Positions 8,205 through 16,892 are shown, counted from the stretch's first letter. The stretch: DNA of 64,000 nucleotides from Flavobacterium chilense (GCF_001602525.1 NZ_LSYT01000001.1:434001-498000), one strand, 5' to 3'. Made by a program: numbers and translations. The notes: generated by a model not told the origin, from the sequence alone.

Positions 8205-9536
8205 TTAAAATTTATTAAGTGCATCGATTAACGAATCTGTGCTTGCTGATTCGTATTTCATTAAAGTGCGTATATCGGAGTGGGCAGTAAGTTTCTGTAC
8301 AAGTGTGATAGGTACGTTTCTACTTAATAGATTTGTAACCATTGATCGCCTGCCGACATGACTTGACAGGAAATCATACTTCTTTTTTTCTATCACCAGT
8401 TTTTGTTTGCCAGAATACCTCGTAATCTTTATAATTTCGTTCATACCTACCAATTTGCCTACTGTTTTTATGTATTCATTAAATTTTTGATTCGATATTT
8501 TAGGTACACAGTATCCAATACGTTCTAAAATATCTTTTGCAGGTGCTATATATCCCTCAAAGGGAACGATTACTCTTTTCTTTACCTTTACCGAAATAAA
8601 ATCCCATGAATTGTTCTTTATGTCCTTTGGATCAAAATTTATCAGGTCTTCAAAACGTTGCCCAGTGTAGCATAATAGACAGAATAGGTCTCTGACCCTT
8701 TCAAGACTAGGTTTGTCTGAAAGATCATGATTTAGTATTTTTTCGATTTCCTTTTCGGACAGCGCAATGATCTCATTGTATGCTTTCTTTTTAAAGTTTG
8801 TTTTTTGTGTTTTGAAGACATCAGGGTGTACTAGATAGTCATTGTCGTTACACCATTTTAGAAAGACCTTTAAGGTGGATATATATTTATGAATAGTGTC
8901 GTTTAGTAATCCAACTTTATCCTCATTATTTGTGTTTTTCTTTTTGCTGAGGAAGACCTCAAATTGGTCTAAAAATTTACTGTCCAATTCTCTAAGAATA
9001 AGTTTTGTGTTTTTGTATTTCTCAAAGTCTTCTAAGCCTTTAAATACAGTTCTATATTCTTTAAGTGTACCTTCTTTTACAAAATTTGATTTATAGGATA
9101 GAAATAGCGTTTTCAGATGCGATATGGATATTTCGTTGTTTACGGCATTATCTTTATCGATACAGTTCTGAATGATTTGCCGATAATCATCTTTGGAAAG
9201 AAATTCATTTTTATCCTTTTTACTCATTGCTTCTCGAGTGCAAAGGTTTGCTAGGTCATTAAGTTCAATATTTAATTCCAATGCTCCATTGGTGCTTGGT
9301 TTAAGTCTCTCTTTTTCGAAATCCCAATTTTTGGGTAATATTCTGTAGTTCGTTCTGTATTTTATTCGGCAGGATTTGTCTGGTGTAAAAAATAAATACA
9401 GTGCTGTAGGGGAGGGGTTCCAGAATCGTGTTGCGAGATTTTTCTTTTTTCCTTCCACTTTGTTAAGTTCTAGCTTGATCTTCTCAGGCTTTATTTCTGG
9501 GTTATAGGGTTTGTCTAAATAAAAATTTACTTTCAT
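8205..9536 (-). CDS. Tyrosine recombinase / integrase of a mobilizable element
   Basis: This 443-aa site-specific recombinase has the three-part layout of Bacteroidota element integrases. An N-terminal arm-binding region comes first, with a SAM-like core-binding domain at about 130-230. The catalytic domain carries Arg in CYTGQRFEDL, His and Arg in SSHVGRRS, His in LTAHSD and the nucleophile Tyr in TLMKYES. All catalytic residues are present. I chose the ATG at 9536 (MKVNFYLDKP); the longer frame adds eight unlikely residues. It reads leftwards away from a cluster of TTAAGTAA repeats at 9597-9650, which probably lie near the attachment site. I saw no IntI-specific insertion, so it is not an obvious integron integrase. 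Confidence 0.92.
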   Translation of the reverse strand: MKVNFYLDKPYNPEIKPEKIKLELNKVEGKKKNLATRFWNPSPTALYLFFTPDKSCRIKYRTNYRILPKNWDFEKERLKPSTNGALELNIELNDLANLCTREAMSKKDKNEFLSKDDYRQIIQNCIDKDNAVNNEISISHLKTLFLSYKSNFVKEGTLKEYRTVFKGLEDFEKYKNTKLILRELDSKFLDQFEVFLSKKKNTNNEDKVGLLNDTIHKYISTLKVFLKWCNDNDYLVHPDVFKTQKTNFKKKAYNEIIALSEKEIEKILNHDLSDKPSLERVRDLFCLLCYTGQRFEDLINFDPKDIKNNSWDFISVKVKKRVIVPFEGYIAPAKDILERIGYCVPKISNQKFNEYIKTVGKLVGMNEIIKITRYSGKQKLVIEKKKYDFLSSHVGRRSMVTNLLSRNVPITLVQKLTAHSDIRTLMKYESASTDSLIDALNKF

Positions 9537-9596
9537 AATTCTCGGACATATTTCGGACAAAAAAGCTTAATAATACTATATATTACCTTTGTAAGG

Positions 9597-9701
9597 TTAA
9601 GTAAAGTTATGAAATTATTTTTGTAATTACTTAATAATCAGTGTTAAGTATAATAATTTGTATTAGTCTGTAAATATAGTTCGAATCCTGCAGAAACTAC
9701 A
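9597..9701. other. Putative integrase arm sites and attachment-site region
   Basis: Three related 7-8-bp words lie just upstream of the integrase: TTAAGTAA (9597-9604), its inverse TTACTTAA (9627-9634) and TTAAGTA (9644-9650). At 9679-9701 a stretch beginning GTTCGAATCC resembles a tRNA T-loop and 3' end, without the 5' half of a tRNA. This is the expected layout of an integrase-proximal element end. No second copy of the core is visible in the window. Confidence 0.35.
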
Positions 9702-10023
9702 TTGAGTGAATGGCGAAAAGGAAATTTAAATTTATAACTTTTAAGGGGAATATCCTGTGAATTATTAAAAATCTGTAGATAGAAAACCAAGAAACTGGAA
9801 GAACGGAGTGTTCAATGCAACCGGATGATGTGCTGGACCGCCATTACAATTTGGTTCACCTGTCGAACTTACAACACTAAAAGCATGAGAAGATTTTACT
9901 GGAAGTGGGTCGCACGAGAATAATCTTTTTATTTCCATCCAAAGAATTCAGACTTAACTTCTTAAATGACTGGGAAAATGGAGGAATTACAATACAATCA
10001 ATTTATTATAAATAAAACGTGTG
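9702..10023. other. Gene-free stretch with a possible decayed coding remnant
   Basis: No intact gene is visible. One forward frame at about 9805-9960 reads as protein-like text interrupted by stops (KNGVFNATG, then CAGPPLQFGSPVELTTLKA, then EDFTGSGSHENN). I do not recognise the protein. It may be the eroded end of a gene next to the element boundary. Confidence 0.3.
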
Positions 10024-10068
10024 TTACGGAAATCCGTAATAATATTTTTGGAAAGTTTAATATATTTG
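10024..10068 (+). promoter_or_regulatory. Palindrome and -7 box before a small membrane protein gene
   Basis: TTACGGA and TCCGTAA (10024-10039, 2-nt spacer) form a perfect palindrome. A TATATTTG -7 element follows at 10061-10068, only 4 nt before the ATG of the 54-aa ORF. The transcript would be almost leaderless. No TTG -33 element is found at the right distance, so an activator may use the palindrome. Confidence 0.45.
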
Positions 10069-10072
10069 AAAT

Positions 10073-10237
10073 ATGAATGATAGATATCAAGAAATAATCG
10101 ACCAGGAACAAGCCAAATTAAATTTAAAATTAGCTGAAATTAATCGTAGCTATAAACGTACTATGTTTACTATCTACGCAACTTTTTTAATTGTTTTAAT
10201 TTGTTTAATTAGTTTTTTTACCCCAGTTTTATATTAA
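10073..10237 (+). CDS. Small single-span membrane protein, unknown function
   Basis: This 54-codon ORF begins MNDRYQEIIDQEQAKLNLKL, an acidic, helical and amphipathic stretch. A basic turn (NRSYKRT) leads into one membrane helix at about residues 32-51 (YATFLIVLICLISFF). A -7 box immediately upstream and a palindrome support expression. The charge distribution suggests N-in topology. Small one-helix proteins in islands can be toxins, holin-like proteins or phage-defence effectors, but there is no specific evidence here. Confidence 0.5.
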   Translation: MNDRYQEIIDQEQAKLNLKLAEINRSYKRTMFTIYATFLIVLICLISFFTPVLY

Positions 10238-10286
10238 TATCGTAGAAAACATTAACACTCCATTTTTTTGATTTAAAGTTTTGCCA

Positions 10287-10553
10287 TCAGAAGTTATTGT
10301 TTATAGTGCTAATCAAAGTAATAGTCTCACTTAAATTATTTACCGATATGTAATCTAAAATAAAATCGTCTGCTTCTTTTTTGTTTTCAGGAGAAGTGGA
10401 AAAAGAGTTAAGATAAAAATTTTCATTTTCATCCTCAATGTGAATAATTTCGGTAAATCCTCTAGTAATTAAACTGCCTTTTAATTTTAATACTTTAAAC
10501 TCACTATTTCTGTCTATTTCCTTTTTCACTCGGAGTTTTATAGTTTTAGTCAT
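10287..10553 (-). CDS. Hypothetical 88-aa protein
   Basis: This small soluble protein is alternately basic (MTKTIKLRVKKEIDRNSEF) and acidic (IEDENENFYL). Predicted secondary structure is mostly beta, with a helix near residues 58-72. I do not recognise a family. It stands alone in the accessory region, facing the 54-aa membrane ORF, and the A/T-rich sequence around it shows no clear promoter. Codon use looks like that of neighbouring island genes. It is kept because the frame is clean and begins with ATG. Confidence 0.45.
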   Translation of the reverse strand: MTKTIKLRVKKEIDRNSEFKVLKLKGSLITRGFTEIIHIEDENENFYLNSFSTSPENKKEADDFILDYISVNNLSETITLISTINNNF

Positions 10554-10828
10554 TTTATTAGTTTTTTTGTAAAGTTATAAAGTAAAAAATTAATATTTAA
10601 ATAGCTATATTTCATTTTTATAACTAATAAGTGCGAATCAGAATTGAGAAGATGTTTTAAATTTCATTAAATTATATTTTTATGGTTTCATCATTTTTTG
10701 TAATACTTCCCAAATTTTTAGTATTTTGAAATAGTGTGTGGTTCGCAACCTTTCAATTTTCGGCTTTAGCAAAAAGATGAAAGAAACTATTTTAATAACT
10801 TTTTCATTTTTCTAAATTATCCTTCAGA

Positions 10829-11074
10829 ATGAAAAAAATTAAAAGACTAAATTGTGAAAAGATAATATACATTTTCACTTTAATCTCTTTTATATTATTT
10901 CTAGTTTTCTTTATTAATAATTATAAGAAGACTGTCATACTAGAAAAAGAGCGTATTAGAATAAATAGAGAAATCTATCTAAAACAAGTGATTTCAAAAA
11001 AGAAAGAAAAAGAATTTATCGAAGAAGAGGAAGAAAGAAATTTTATAGAAAAAAGCAAAAATGTACGAAATTAA
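10829..11074 (+). CDS. Small membrane protein with charged tail
   Basis: This 81-aa protein has one hydrophobic helix at about residues 13-32 (IFTLISFILFLVFFINNY). A highly charged helical tail follows, ending KKKEKEFIEEEEERNF. The tail probably faces the cytoplasm as a coiled coil. It lies 18 bp before the 212-aa gene that precedes the DUF262 pair and could belong to that transcription unit. It has no recognised family. A single-span protein next to nucleases fits a membrane-linked defence partner, but that is inference. Confidence 0.5.
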   Translation: MKKIKRLNCEKIIYIFTLISFILFLVFFINNYKKTVILEKERIRINREIYLKQVISKKKEKEFIEEEEERNFIEKSKNVRN

Positions 11075-11092
11075 GATAATTAAAAAGTGGCT

Positions 11093-11728
11093 ATGAATAT
11101 GAACCTTAATGAAGCCATTAACATCGTTAAAATTTTTAAAAACGAAAGTCTCAAAGAAACCCTTAATGGTTTAGAAGATTTGGAAAAAACAATTTCTATT
11201 GCCAATTTCGAAACAATTTTTTTGGCTGCTAAAATAATTAAACAAGCTTCATCACAAATCGATGAAATCGTCCATGCATCGGGTATAATGATAGCAAAAG
11301 AAGTTTGGCTAAATGAAGATGAGAAAGTAGAATATTTGTCACTTGGTGCTGGAAATCTCAAAGAACGTTTTGATATGGAAACCAATTTGAGAATCGCTGA
11401 ATTCAAATTTGGTAAATGGAATGAAAAAAGTGCAAATGGTATAAGACGCCGAGGTTATTTCAGTAATTATGTTAGTCTTCTTGCAGCAAATAATCCTCGT
11501 AGTAAATATTTTGTTGTTGAAGATAAAAAGGCATTCATAAAATTTATGAGTGGAAAAGCAACTTGGAGAAATGTATTGAGCAAAAATCCATCTGGTTTTA
11601 AAAAACTGGAAAATTTTATAATTGAGAATAAAAAAGAATATTTAATTACAGTTGGTGAAATTTATAAAGAATTTGAAGGACGGGTAACCATAATCGAGTT
11701 TAATCAAATAATTGAAAACGCAAATTAA
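11093..11728 (+). CDS. Unknown protein with possible PD-(D/E)XK nuclease core
   Basis: This is about 211 aa from the ATG at 11093. GTG at 11087 and ATG at 11099 are alternatives. The N-terminal half (residues 1-70) is helical. The middle contains FDMETNLRIAEFKFGKW (about 92-108), where an Asp followed by EFK after a hydrophobic strand resembles the D...(D/E)XK signature of restriction-like nucleases. The following RRRGYFSNY may be part of the same site. This assignment is by eye and weak. The gene starts a co-directional set with two DUF262 proteins, 116 bp away, which strengthens a defence role. Confidence 0.6.
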   Translation: MNMNLNEAINIVKIFKNESLKETLNGLEDLEKTISIANFETIFLAAKIIKQASSQIDEIVHASGIMIAKEVWLNEDEKVEYLSLGAGNLKERFDMETNLRIAEFKFGKWNEKSANGIRRRGYFSNYVSLLAANNPRSKYFVVEDKKAFIKFMSGKATWRNVLSKNPSGFKKLENFIIENKKEYLITVGEIYKEFEGRVTIIEFNQIIENAN

Positions 11729-11844
11729 TGTCAAATTTTAAAAACTTAAAAGAATACTTCAGCGATTCTATAAAACTTATAATTCCTTAACTATCATAAG
11801 GTTTACGATTAGAATTTACAAAAAAACAAGTAAAAAGTATCAAA

Positions 11845-13743
11845 ATGAATAACGAAATATGCTTAAAATCAATAAGCGAATTATTGGAGGAAAACTTTTA
11901 TATATCAGCGTATCAGAGAGGATATAGATGGACTGAACAACAAATTTTTGATCTATTAGATGATATCTACTCATTTGCTAAAAAGAAAAACAAATCTGAA
12001 AAAGAGTTTTATTGCTTACAACCTATTATAGTAAAAAAACATTCCTGGGTTAGAACCAGCAACGACAAGGAAGAAACAATCGTTGGATGGGATGTTGTAG
12101 ATGGTCAACAAAGACTAACAACAATTAGAATACTTTTTAAATATCTTTTAAATGAGTTTTTAACTGGCCGTAGTTTGAAACAACGGTATAATAAAGACTT
12201 ATTTACAATAGAATATCAAACTAGACCAGAATTCTATGAATTTCTGGATAATCCTGAAAAGGAGGATCATTCTAATATAGATTTTTATCACATTAGTGAG
12301 GCATACAACTTTATAGCAAAATGGTTTAATCAAAAAGTTGAAAATGATGGTTTGATGTTTGATGATTTATGTTATTCAATTACAAAATTATTGGTTTATA
12401 ACAAAACTAACCAGAAAGAAGAAGGTGTGATTCAAGTAATTTGGTATCAATTGGTAGATGAAAAGGCAAATCAAATAGAAACTTTTATCAGAATTAATTT
12501 AGGAAAAATTTCACTTACTAATTCAGAACTTATTAAGGCATTATTTCTGCAAGAGAGAAATTTTGGAGTTGGAGATGGTGCAAAATTAAAACAATTACAA
12601 ATAGCTCATGAATGGGATCAAATTGAGAATTTTCTACAAGATGAAGATTTTTGGTGGTTTCTCAATAAATCGAATAATGAAGCCTCTTCTCATATTGAAT
12701 TCATTTTTGACATGATGTGCAAAATTGCCGTAAAAAATGATGAGAATATTGCAAAATTACTGGGTAATGATAAGTTTGTTACTTTTAGATATTTCAATTT
12801 ACTGTTTGGTGAAGAAATAGATTATGAGACTATAAAGTACAATTGGGATACTATAAAAAAATATTTTGAAACTTTTGTTGAATGGTATGAAAATCCAATT
12901 TGGTATCATTATATAGGCTTTTTGGTTTATTGTGGAGAAAGTGTTTTAGACATATTCAATCTTCTTACAGTTCCTGAAATTGAAACTAAAAAAGATGTAA
13001 CTGATGCTTTAGTTCAGCGAATAAAAAATAAACATCTCAAAGGAATTAGCTGGATAGAGAAAATTGATGATAATAATGAAAAAACATTTGCACTAAATCT
13101 AGGGTATGTTAGTGATAAGCATTTACTGCGTAAAGCGCTATTATTATTTAATTTAGAATACATTGTTAAAAAAACTAATCAACAAAATCTAATTTATAAA
13201 TTCCCTTTCAAGGCATTTAAAGCAAATAAAAAAAATAATGATATAAATACTGCTTGGGATATTGAACATATTGATTCTGCAACAGAAAATAGTTTAACTA
13301 AAAATGATGATCAAAATATCTGGCTTAAAAATGCACTGATAGATGTTCCAGAGATTAATAAGGATAAAGTCTTATTTGCAGAGATAAATAATTTCATAAC
13401 TAGTCAAAAGGGAGATTTTGATCAGCTGTTTAAAAAAGTACAATCACTTTCAAATGAGGAACAATTGACTGATGAACTTAAAAATAGTTTAGGAAATCTA
13501 ACACTTTTAGATGCTGGAACAAATAGGGGTTATGGCAATGCTTTATTTGTTACCAAAAGAAGGATAATTATAGAAAAAGATAAAAATGGTGTGTTTATTC
13601 CAATCTGTACCAAAAATGTTTTTCTAAAATATTTTGACGGAAATACGACAGGTAAATGGACAGCAGAAGATATTATAGCTTATAGAACAGAAATAGAAAA
13701 TACTTTACAAAATTTTCTTCCAACAAAAAATTTGACAAAATGA
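11845..13743 (+). CDS. DUF262 + DUF1524 (HNH) protein, GmrSD-like nuclease
   Basis: This 632-aa protein joins two domains. The N-terminal DUF262 domain (ParB-like) carries ISAYQRGYRW (residues 20-29) and the hallmark DGQQRLTT (86-93), thought to bind and hydrolyse nucleotides. The C-terminal DUF1524 domain is an HNH nuclease with AWDIEHID (about 471-478), LGNLTLLD (about 549) and NRGYGNALFVTKRR (about 558-571). This is the layout of GmrSD-type modification-dependent restriction enzymes and of related phage-defence proteins. It overlaps the next gene by 4 bp (ATGA), so both are co-translated. A 20-codon ORF (11728-11790) sits just upstream. The target modification is unknown. Confidence 0.88.
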   Translation: MNNEICLKSISELLEENFYISAYQRGYRWTEQQIFDLLDDIYSFAKKKNKSEKEFYCLQPIIVKKHSWVRTSNDKEETIVGWDVVDGQQRLTTIRILFKYLLNEFLTGRSLKQRYNKDLFTIEYQTRPEFYEFLDNPEKEDHSNIDFYHISEAYNFIAKWFNQKVENDGLMFDDLCYSITKLLVYNKTNQKEEGVIQVIWYQLVDEKANQIETFIRINLGKISLTNSELIKALFLQERNFGVGDGAKLKQLQIAHEWDQIENFLQDEDFWWFLNKSNNEASSHIEFIFDMMCKIAVKNDENIAKLLGNDKFVTFRYFNLLFGEEIDYETIKYNWDTIKKYFETFVEWYENPIWYHYIGFLVYCGESVLDIFNLLTVPEIETKKDVTDALVQRIKNKHLKGISWIEKIDDNNEKTFALNLGYVSDKHLLRKALLLFNLEYIVKKTNQQNLIYKFPFKAFKANKKNNDINTAWDIEHIDSATENSLTKNDDQNIWLKNALIDVPEINKDKVLFAEINNFITSQKGDFDQLFKKVQSLSNEEQLTDELKNSLGNLTLLDAGTNRGYGNALFVTKRRIIIEKDKNGVFIPICTKNVFLKYFDGNTTGKWTAEDIIAYRTEIENTLQNFLPTKNLTK

Positions 13744-16118
13744 ACAAGTATAATTTAATAAACTTACTTTCAGATGTAATTGAAATAAGTGAGGGAGAAA
13801 AAATAAAAAAAGTAAAACTTGACGGAATAAAAATCCCTATTATTCAACGTGATTATGCTCAAGGAAGAAAAAATGAAAATATCATTAGAAACCGTTTTTT
13901 AGAAGCTCTCTTCGATGCTTTACAAAATAACAAAGAACTTGAGTTAGACTTCGTTTACGGCTCTATAATAATGACTAATAATAATGAAAATGTATTTCTT
14001 CCTTTAGACGGTCAACAAAGATTAACAACACTTTACCTCTTATATTGGTTTGTTGGAAATAAGGAATTGAAAGATCAGGAATTAACCAATCTTAGAAAAA
14101 AATTATTAGGATTTACTTATGCAACAAGAATAACTGCAACCGCTTTTTGTGAAAAGCTAGCTGAAATTACTTTTAACGAAGATCCATCAAAAGAAATAAA
14201 AAAATCTTATTGGTTCCATAAGAGGTTTGAAAAAGATCCAACCGTTATTGCCATGCTTAATATGCTAGATGCTATTAAAATAAAGTATGAAGAAATTAAC
14301 ACCCCCCTTTTTAATAATCTTAATAAACTTTGCTTCTATATACTTCCTTTAGATGGCTTTGAACTAACAGATGAGCTATATATAAAAATGAATGCTCGTG
14401 GAAAGCAATTAACCGATTTTGAAAATCTAAAAGCAGATTTAAATAATTGGATGATTAGTGATTCAAATAAAATGAAAGAGAACTTTCAAAAAGAAATTAC
14501 TTATAATAATCTGTCAATTCCTTATTACCTTGTTTTACTATCTAAAATTGATAATGCCTGGACGAATATATTCTGGAATCAACTTTTAAAAGTAAAAGAA
14601 ACAATTAAGGAAAAAGAGAACAGCAATAAGTTCAAGATGGTTATTGATCCATTCTTTATGAATTTCATATCTCGTTATATTATTAATACACATATTTTAG
14701 GAAGCGCAAAGACAAATTTAGAAATTGAACTTTCGATAATATTTAGATTCTTCTATAATGAGGCGGGTAATCTAAAATATAATTCCTTTGAGTTATATGA
14801 AGAGGTCTTTAAGCAAGATAACGTTATTGAAAATTTAGAAAAAACATTAGATACATTAGCTCAGAATTATGAAGAAATAACAGAAATCATTAAGCCTATT
14901 TGGAATAAAGGACCAAATTGGTCACTTACAGACGAAAGAATTAATCAACAACAAAGAATATTGTTTTGCGGAATATGTTTATACCTTGAAAAAAACACCT
15001 TTGAACCAACCTACTTTGCCAATTGGATAAGGGTTGTTTGGAATTTAGCTATTGATCCTGATATCAGAAGTATTAGCCCGATGATCAATACAATGAAATT
15101 AATTAAAGAGTTGTCAATCGGAAGTGAAAATATTTATGCCTATTTTGCTACTCAAGAATTTCAAGATATTATAAATGATAGAAAAGATTTTTTCAAAACG
15201 CAACTTGAAGAAGAAAAGATTAAAGCCTCATTAATAATAAACCCTAACTGGGAAGAATATATTCTTAAAGGTGAATCGCATCCTTTATTTCTTGGAAACA
15301 TTGGTTTTTTAATTAATGATAATCCCGACATAGATTTATTTAAAAAAAGAATTGAAAATGCATTTCTATTATTTGACTATTCCGGGTCAAACAAAACTTT
15401 TAGTAAGCAACACGATTTGTTTAGATACTTGATAAGTAAATTTTCGACTTGGAATCAAATTGAAAATTTTATCTATAGTGATTCTGAAAATAATTGGAGA
15501 TTAATTTTACGTCGTGATACTGATTATCAAAACAAACAGTTCATTAAAGAAATCTGTTCTTTTAAATCAATTGATAAAATAAAAGAACATATTACAGCAG
15601 CTTTATTAATTGAATCTTCTGCTACTGGGTGGAATGCTAATTCCATTTTTAAGGTAAGAAAAGCACATACCAATCTTTATTTTTATGCTGATTTTTGCTC
15701 TTGGATGCAAAAAACTGGTGCAAATAAAGTAAAATGGCTTCAAGAACATATATATATAGTGCGTCCAGGTGCTTGGTATGACAAAGTAATGATAGATTGT
15801 TCTAGAAATGAATTAATAACTCTTGCCTTGGTTGAATTTAAATTAAACTCTGAAGGTAAACAGTGCGGCAATAGTATGTTTTTCAAAGAAGAAAATATAA
15901 AATTTACAAAACATATTGGTGAGCGTCTATTTGTAATAATTTTTGGAGCAACTGGATATTTTACAATTAAAGAAAAAATTGAAGAAGTTTGGACAGAAAT
16001 AATTTCTGAAGACTATACGCAAATCAATACTATTGATGAATTGAGAATTTTCATGAATAATTATAAAAGTAAATTAGAAACTAATGTTGATAAAGAACTA
16101 CTTAGATTATTTGAATAA
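13740..16118 (+). CDS. Large DUF262 protein, partner of the upstream HNH protein
   Basis: This 792-aa protein has an N-terminal DUF262 domain with IPIIQRDYAQGR (about 32-43) and LDGQQRLTTLYLLYW (about 88-102). DELYIKMNARGKQLTDFENL (about 210-230) matches the second conserved DUF262 block. I see no HNH motif. The last 400 residues are helical and unrecognised, ending in a segment with KVMIDCSRNELITLALVEFK that could bind nucleic acid. The ATG overlaps the upstream stop (ATGA), so the two DUF262 proteins are probably made in equal amounts. A reasonable model is that this subunit senses and the partner cuts. It ends 232 bp before the tRNA fragment at the island edge. Confidence 0.85.
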   Translation: MNKYNLINLLSDVIEISEGEKIKKVKLDGIKIPIIQRDYAQGRKNENIIRNRFLEALFDALQNNKELELDFVYGSIIMTNNNENVFLPLDGQQRLTTLYLLYWFVGNKELKDQELTNLRKKLLGFTYATRITATAFCEKLAEITFNEDPSKEIKKSYWFHKRFEKDPTVIAMLNMLDAIKIKYEEINTPLFNNLNKLCFYILPLDGFELTDELYIKMNARGKQLTDFENLKADLNNWMISDSNKMKENFQKEITYNNLSIPYYLVLLSKIDNAWTNIFWNQLLKVKETIKEKENSNKFKMVIDPFFMNFISRYIINTHILGSAKTNLEIELSIIFRFFYNEAGNLKYNSFELYEEVFKQDNVIENLEKTLDTLAQNYEEITEIIKPIWNKGPNWSLTDERINQQQRILFCGICLYLEKNTFEPTYFANWIRVVWNLAIDPDIRSISPMINTMKLIKELSIGSENIYAYFATQEFQDIINDRKDFFKTQLEEEKIKASLIINPNWEEYILKGESHPLFLGNIGFLINDNPDIDLFKKRIENAFLLFDYSGSNKTFSKQHDLFRYLISKFSTWNQIENFIYSDSENNWRLILRRDTDYQNKQFIKEICSFKSIDKIKEHITAALLIESSATGWNANSIFKVRKAHTNLYFYADFCSWMQKTGANKVKWLQEHIYIVRPGAWYDKVMIDCSRNELITLALVEFKLNSEGKQCGNSMFFKEENIKFTKHIGERLFVIIFGATGYFTIKEKIEEVWTEIISEDYTQINTIDELRIFMNNYKSKLETNVDKELLRLFE

Positions 16119-16350
16119 ATGATAGATATAGATTACTTTAACCTAAAGCTTTTGTTGTTGAATGTAGTTTATTAAAAATAAGTTGTATTTTTGCTTAATA
16201 AAAAAGGATTATAACGTTCTTTAAAACTCAAGAAGTTTCTTGCAGAAGCTTTTTTTAAGATATTGTAAAAAAATGATAATTGTGGCAGATTCATGGCACA
16301 GCTATTTTCTAAAAATAAAAAGACGGTATTATTGCGGGTTTCGTCCAATA

Positions 16351-16373
16351 GGTTCGAACCCCTCATCGCCCAC
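16351..16373 (+). repeat. 3'-terminal tRNA-Val fragment (probable island attachment site)
   Basis: Twenty-three bases are identical to 16662-16684 in the intact tRNA-Val: the T-loop, the 3' acceptor strand and the next base. The rest of the tRNA is absent upstream. Integration into a tRNA 3' end leaves exactly such a partial copy at the far end of the inserted DNA. A hairpin terminator still follows it. Confidence 0.7.
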
Positions 16374-16378
16374 CAAGA

Positions 16379-16406
16379 AACTCCTTAAGAAATTAAGGAG
16401 TTTTTT
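16379..16406 (+). terminator. Rho-independent terminator after the tRNA fragment
   Basis: AACTCCTTAA and TTAAGGAGTT form a perfect 10-bp stem closed by a GAAA loop and followed by a T-run. It probably terminated the original tRNA-Val gene whose 3' end survives just upstream. Confidence 0.85.
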
Positions 16407-16540
16407 ATTTTTAATTATTCAAGGTTTTTAAAGTAAGTATTAAATTTTAAATCTTAGAATATCAAAAAGTGTTTTATACCACACAGAAGCCTGATAAACA
16501 AAACAATACAAAAATATTTTACTTTTTTTTCTAAAAAGGC

Positions 16541-16570
16541 TTGCAAATACAAAATCTAGCTGTATATTTG
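16541..16570 (+). promoter_or_regulatory. tRNA-Val promoter
   Basis: TTG at 16541-16543, a 19-bp spacer and TATATTTG at 16563-16570 match the Bacteroidota housekeeping consensus. The tRNA begins 38 bp downstream. Confidence 0.8.
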
Positions 16571-16608
16571 CACTCGCAATCACAAAACGATAGCAACCTA
16601 GTAAAATA

Positions 16609-16683
16609 GGGCGATTAGCTCAGCTGGTTCAGAGCACCTCGTTTACACCGAGGGGGTCGGGGGTTCGAACCCCTCATCGCCCA
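16609..16683 (+). tRNA. tRNA-Val (anticodon TAC)
   Basis: The cloverleaf is complete. Acceptor strands GGGCGAT and ATCGCCC pair fully, and the D-arm is GCTC...GAGC. The anticodon stem CCTCG/CGAGG encloses loop TTTACAC, with TAC at the anticodon. The T-arm is GGGGG-TTCGAAC-CCCTC, with discriminator A. CCA is not encoded. The 3' end duplicates the fragment at 16351. Confidence 0.97.
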
Positions 16684-16692
16684 CAGAATTAA

Positions 16693-16725
16693 AACTCCAA
16701 AGTCATTTGATTTTGGAGTTTTTTT
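16693..16725 (+). terminator. Terminator of the tRNA-Val gene
   Basis: AACTCCAAA and TTTGGAGTT pair around a 10-nt loop and are followed by seven T. It ends the tRNA transcript. Confidence 0.85.
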
Positions 16726-16892
16726 ATGCTTAAAAAATACATTTAAATTTAGACCAGAATAAATGATTCATTCTTTTTAAGATCACATTACTCTAAACAA
16801 AACTCATTTAGTAAATTAAAATTCATTTTGATATTTTGCTCCGGAATTGTTTTTACATTAGCATAAAATAACTTCTTACTTTAGATTAATTA

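Noticed and set aside
8205..9536. Tyrosine recombinase as the integron integrase
   Set aside because: It is next to its own attachment-like repeats, has the layout of mobilizable-element integrases and shows no IntI-specific insertion that I can see.
16340..16373. Second tRNA gene
   Set aside because: Only the T-loop and 3' acceptor are present; the D-arm, anticodon arm and 5' acceptor are missing.
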